Assembly: GCA_002395865.1 (NCBI GenBank)
Contig: DGVE01000120.1
Span: forward strand, 10,271 to 17,096
From: Lachnospiraceae bacterium UBA4292
GTDB lineage: Bacteria > Bacillota > Clostridia > Lachnospirales > Lachnospiraceae
Direction of reading: 5' to 3'
Length of the DNA: 6,826 nucleotides
Shown here: positions 5,571 through 6,826 of the stretch, piece by piece
Layout of the letters: each line of letters starts with the position of its first letter
How positions within the stretch are numbered: position 1 is the first letter of the stretch
Made by a program: the position numbers and the translations under genes
Notes under the pieces: generated by a model
Told to the model about the DNA's origin: nothing
Databases searched by the model: none
What the model saw: the letters and a program-made list of their open reading frames with translations, nothing else

Positions 5571-6792
5571 GAAAAAAAACATCATAGTTCTGGACATGTC
5601 CGGCGAGGAGATCGGGCGGACATATAAAAAAAGAGCCAGAGGGCTCATAAAGAGCGGCCGGGCCGAATCAGCCGGTGAAAACACGATACGGTTGATGGGT
5701 GAGTACGGTCAGCATATAACGAAAGGATCGGATATCGATATGAATACAATACTTTTTAAGGCAAGAGACTGGAAGTGCGTAAAGAACGCAGAGAGAAGCA
5801 TGATCACGGGTTTCGCGTCAGACATGACCGAGGTCATCACACTGGGCAGCTGGGACAAGGAGAATGCGGGAGAGGCCACACTTTTCACCATTCCCGAGGC
5901 AGGAGAGAACAGAGTGGTGTTCTGGCTGAACGGCGGTGAGAATGAGGACAAGGATGAGAAGTGCAAGCTTCAGATCATTCCCACCGACAGCGAGCTCGGA
6001 GAGATCTCACAGGCAGAGGAGGAGGCTAAGTTCTCCTTCAATCTCAACAGAAACTTTGTGAGACCCATAAAGAAGTACAAGGGCTGGAATCTTTACTCGA
6101 TCCCCTTCAATTCAGATAAGGAGTACGCAGTTCTCAGATTCGTTTCACTGGGCGCATACACCACCATCGCAGACGCGAAGGATCCTTCGGAGTACACAGG
6201 CATGAAGAATGTCACCGACAGGTATGCGCAGTATCGTCCTCTCCGTCACAACATCGTATTCGAGGACGGCTGGGACAATGATGAGGAATACGCGACACGC
6301 TATCTGAAGGATATCTGGGGCGGCGAGAGCGTATGGGTCGAGGAGGCTTTAAGCGGCCAGGAGGCATTTGACGCGTTCGTAAAGAGCGTGGGCGATCTGG
6401 CCAAGAAGGCTGCTTCCGGAGCAAAGGACATCGGAACCAAGACTTTCGAGACCGGCAAGGCTGTTGGCGGAAAGTACGGACCTACAGTAGTCGAGGCAGG
6501 CAAGAAGTACGGCTCGAAGGCAGTGGAGCTCGGCAAGGAGGGCGTGGACTTCGTAAAGAAGGGCGCCGAGAAGGTACTTGAGAGCGATGCGGTCAAGGAT
6601 ATCAGCGCGAAGATAGGCGACATCTTCTCGAAGAAGGAGGAGTCGACAGTGCCTGAGGAAGAGACACATGAGTTCGCACAGGAGGCAGCGTCTGCTCCTG
6701 ATAATGCAGAGACAGCGGCCGGTGCAGAGACAGCTGAAGCATCGGAGACATCCGATACAGCCGACAGCGCTGATTCTTCTGTTGACATTTAA
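5569..6792 (+). CDS. Mosaic protein: KRARGL-motif N-module, unknown core, amphipathic 11-residue repeats, acidic tail
   Basis: The 407-residue product has no signal peptide and should be cytosolic. Residues 1-50 carry YKKRARGLIKSGRAESAGENTIRL (split here as YKKRARGLIK at 19-28, then SGRAES and NTIRL). Recall places this type of motif in short N-terminal modules of clostridial proteins, and it resembles the RRXRR motif (RRARKLLKSGKA). Residues 58-262 form an unrecognised, probably beta-rich core. Residues 267-355 are rich in Ala, Gly and Lys; VEAGK (308-312) recurs as VELGK (319-323) 11 residues later, and GKYG (301-304) resembles KKYG (312-315), recalling LEA or apolipoprotein-type amphipathic helices that lie on membranes. 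Residues 357-407 are an acidic Ala/Ser/Thr/Glu tail. ATG 5569 follows GGGGGA by 8 nt. An internal ATG at 5740 (M58) is possible. From M58 on, all 33 Lys codons are AAG, unlike residues 1-57, where five of six are AAA. Function unknown. Confidence 0.9.
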   Translation: MKKNIIVLDMSGEEIGRTYKKRARGLIKSGRAESAGENTIRLMGEYGQHITKGSDIDMNTILFKARDWKCVKNAERSMITGFASDMTEVITLGSWDKENAGEATLFTIPEAGENRVVFWLNGGENEDKDEKCKLQIIPTDSELGEISQAEEEAKFSFNLNRNFVRPIKKYKGWNLYSIPFNSDKEYAVLRFVSLGAYTTIADAKDPSEYTGMKNVTDRYAQYRPLRHNIVFEDGWDNDEEYATRYLKDIWGGESVWVEEALSGQEAFDAFVKSVGDLAKKAASGAKDIGTKTFETGKAVGGKYGPTVVEAGKKYGSKAVELGKEGVDFVKKGAEKVLESDAVKDISAKIGDIFSKKEESTVPEEETHEFAQEAASAPDNAETAAGAETAEASETSDTADSADSSVDI

Positions 6793-6810
6793 AAAAATAT
6801 TTGGTATTAT
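6782..6810 (+). promoter_or_regulatory. Near-consensus sigma-A promoter facing out of the window
   Basis: A perfect TTGACA (6782-6787), a 17-nt spacer and TATTAT (6805-6810) with TG at 6802-6803 make an extended -10 promoter. The start would be near 6817. The -35 lies in the last codons (V-D-I) of the 407-residue gene and the spacer holds its stop. The gene it drives lies past the right edge. No terminator hairpin is visible between the stop at 6792 and the window end, so read-through from the previous gene is also expected. Confidence 0.85.
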
Positions 6811-6826
6811 CGGGGGCACGGCGCAC

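Noticed and set aside
5508..5630. Small open frame from ATG 5508 in the leader of the 407-residue gene
   Set aside because: It lies about 2 nt after the predicted transcription start with no room for a ribosome binding site, and it runs out of frame into the real gene.
6300..6788. Long minus-strand open frames (162 and 156 residues) opposite the end of the 407-residue gene
   Set aside because: They are shadows of the low-complexity acidic and Lys/Gly-rich coding region, give Ser/Ala- or Leu/Cys-rich nonsense, and have no ribosome binding site or promoter on that strand.
1..6826. Mobile element, CRISPR array, tRNA or rRNA
   Set aside because: No transposase or integrase motifs, terminal inverted repeats, regularly spaced repeats or RNA gene folds were seen on either strand.

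Overview
The window looks like a piece of a Bacillota (Clostridia) chromosome, most plausibly a Lachnospiraceae-type organism. The reasons are strong purine-rich Shine-Dalgarno sites ahead of nearly every start, heavy use of ATA (Ile) and AGA/AGG (Arg) in DNA that by eye is about half G+C, classic lipobox lipoproteins, and consensus sigma-A promoters with TGn-extended -10 elements. This placement is an inference; there is no rRNA, tRNA or universal marker gene to confirm it. All convincing genes are on the + strand. I see no transposase, CRISPR array, tRNA or rRNA.

Layout. (1) 2-253 is the 3' end of an unrecognised gene, closed by a strong intrinsic terminator (257-298). (2) 361-5422 is a tightly packed five-gene unit: a TPR-like lipoprotein (361-1272), a secreted beta-rich protein (1260-2687), a second lipoprotein with an acidic linker and a small C-terminal domain resembling DUF6591 (2718-3296), a three-helix membrane protein with a large predicted cytoplasmic domain (3316-4509), and a soluble protein that looks internally duplicated (4493-5422). 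Genes overlap by 13 and 17 nt or are separated by 18-30 nt, so they are probably co-transcribed and partly translationally coupled. (3) 5423-5568 holds a hairpin terminator whose loop carries the -35 box of an excellent promoter. That promoter drives (4) 5569-6792, a 407-residue mosaic protein: an N-terminal module with a KRARGLIKSGRAE motif, a globular middle, a Gly/Lys/Ala-rich amphipathic region with an 11-residue repeat, and an acidic low-complexity tail. (5) A second near-perfect promoter (6782-6810) starts inside the last codons of that gene and points out of the window.

How the parts may work together: products 2-5 would place two lipid-anchored proteins and one secreted protein outside the membrane, next to a membrane protein with a cytoplasmic domain and a cytosolic partner. 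That is a plausible envelope-associated complex, but no enzyme or known system is recognisable and its function is unknown. The separately promoted 407-residue protein has the codon use of an abundant protein from residue 58 onward (33 of 33 Lys codons are AAG). It may be functionally separate from the five-gene unit.
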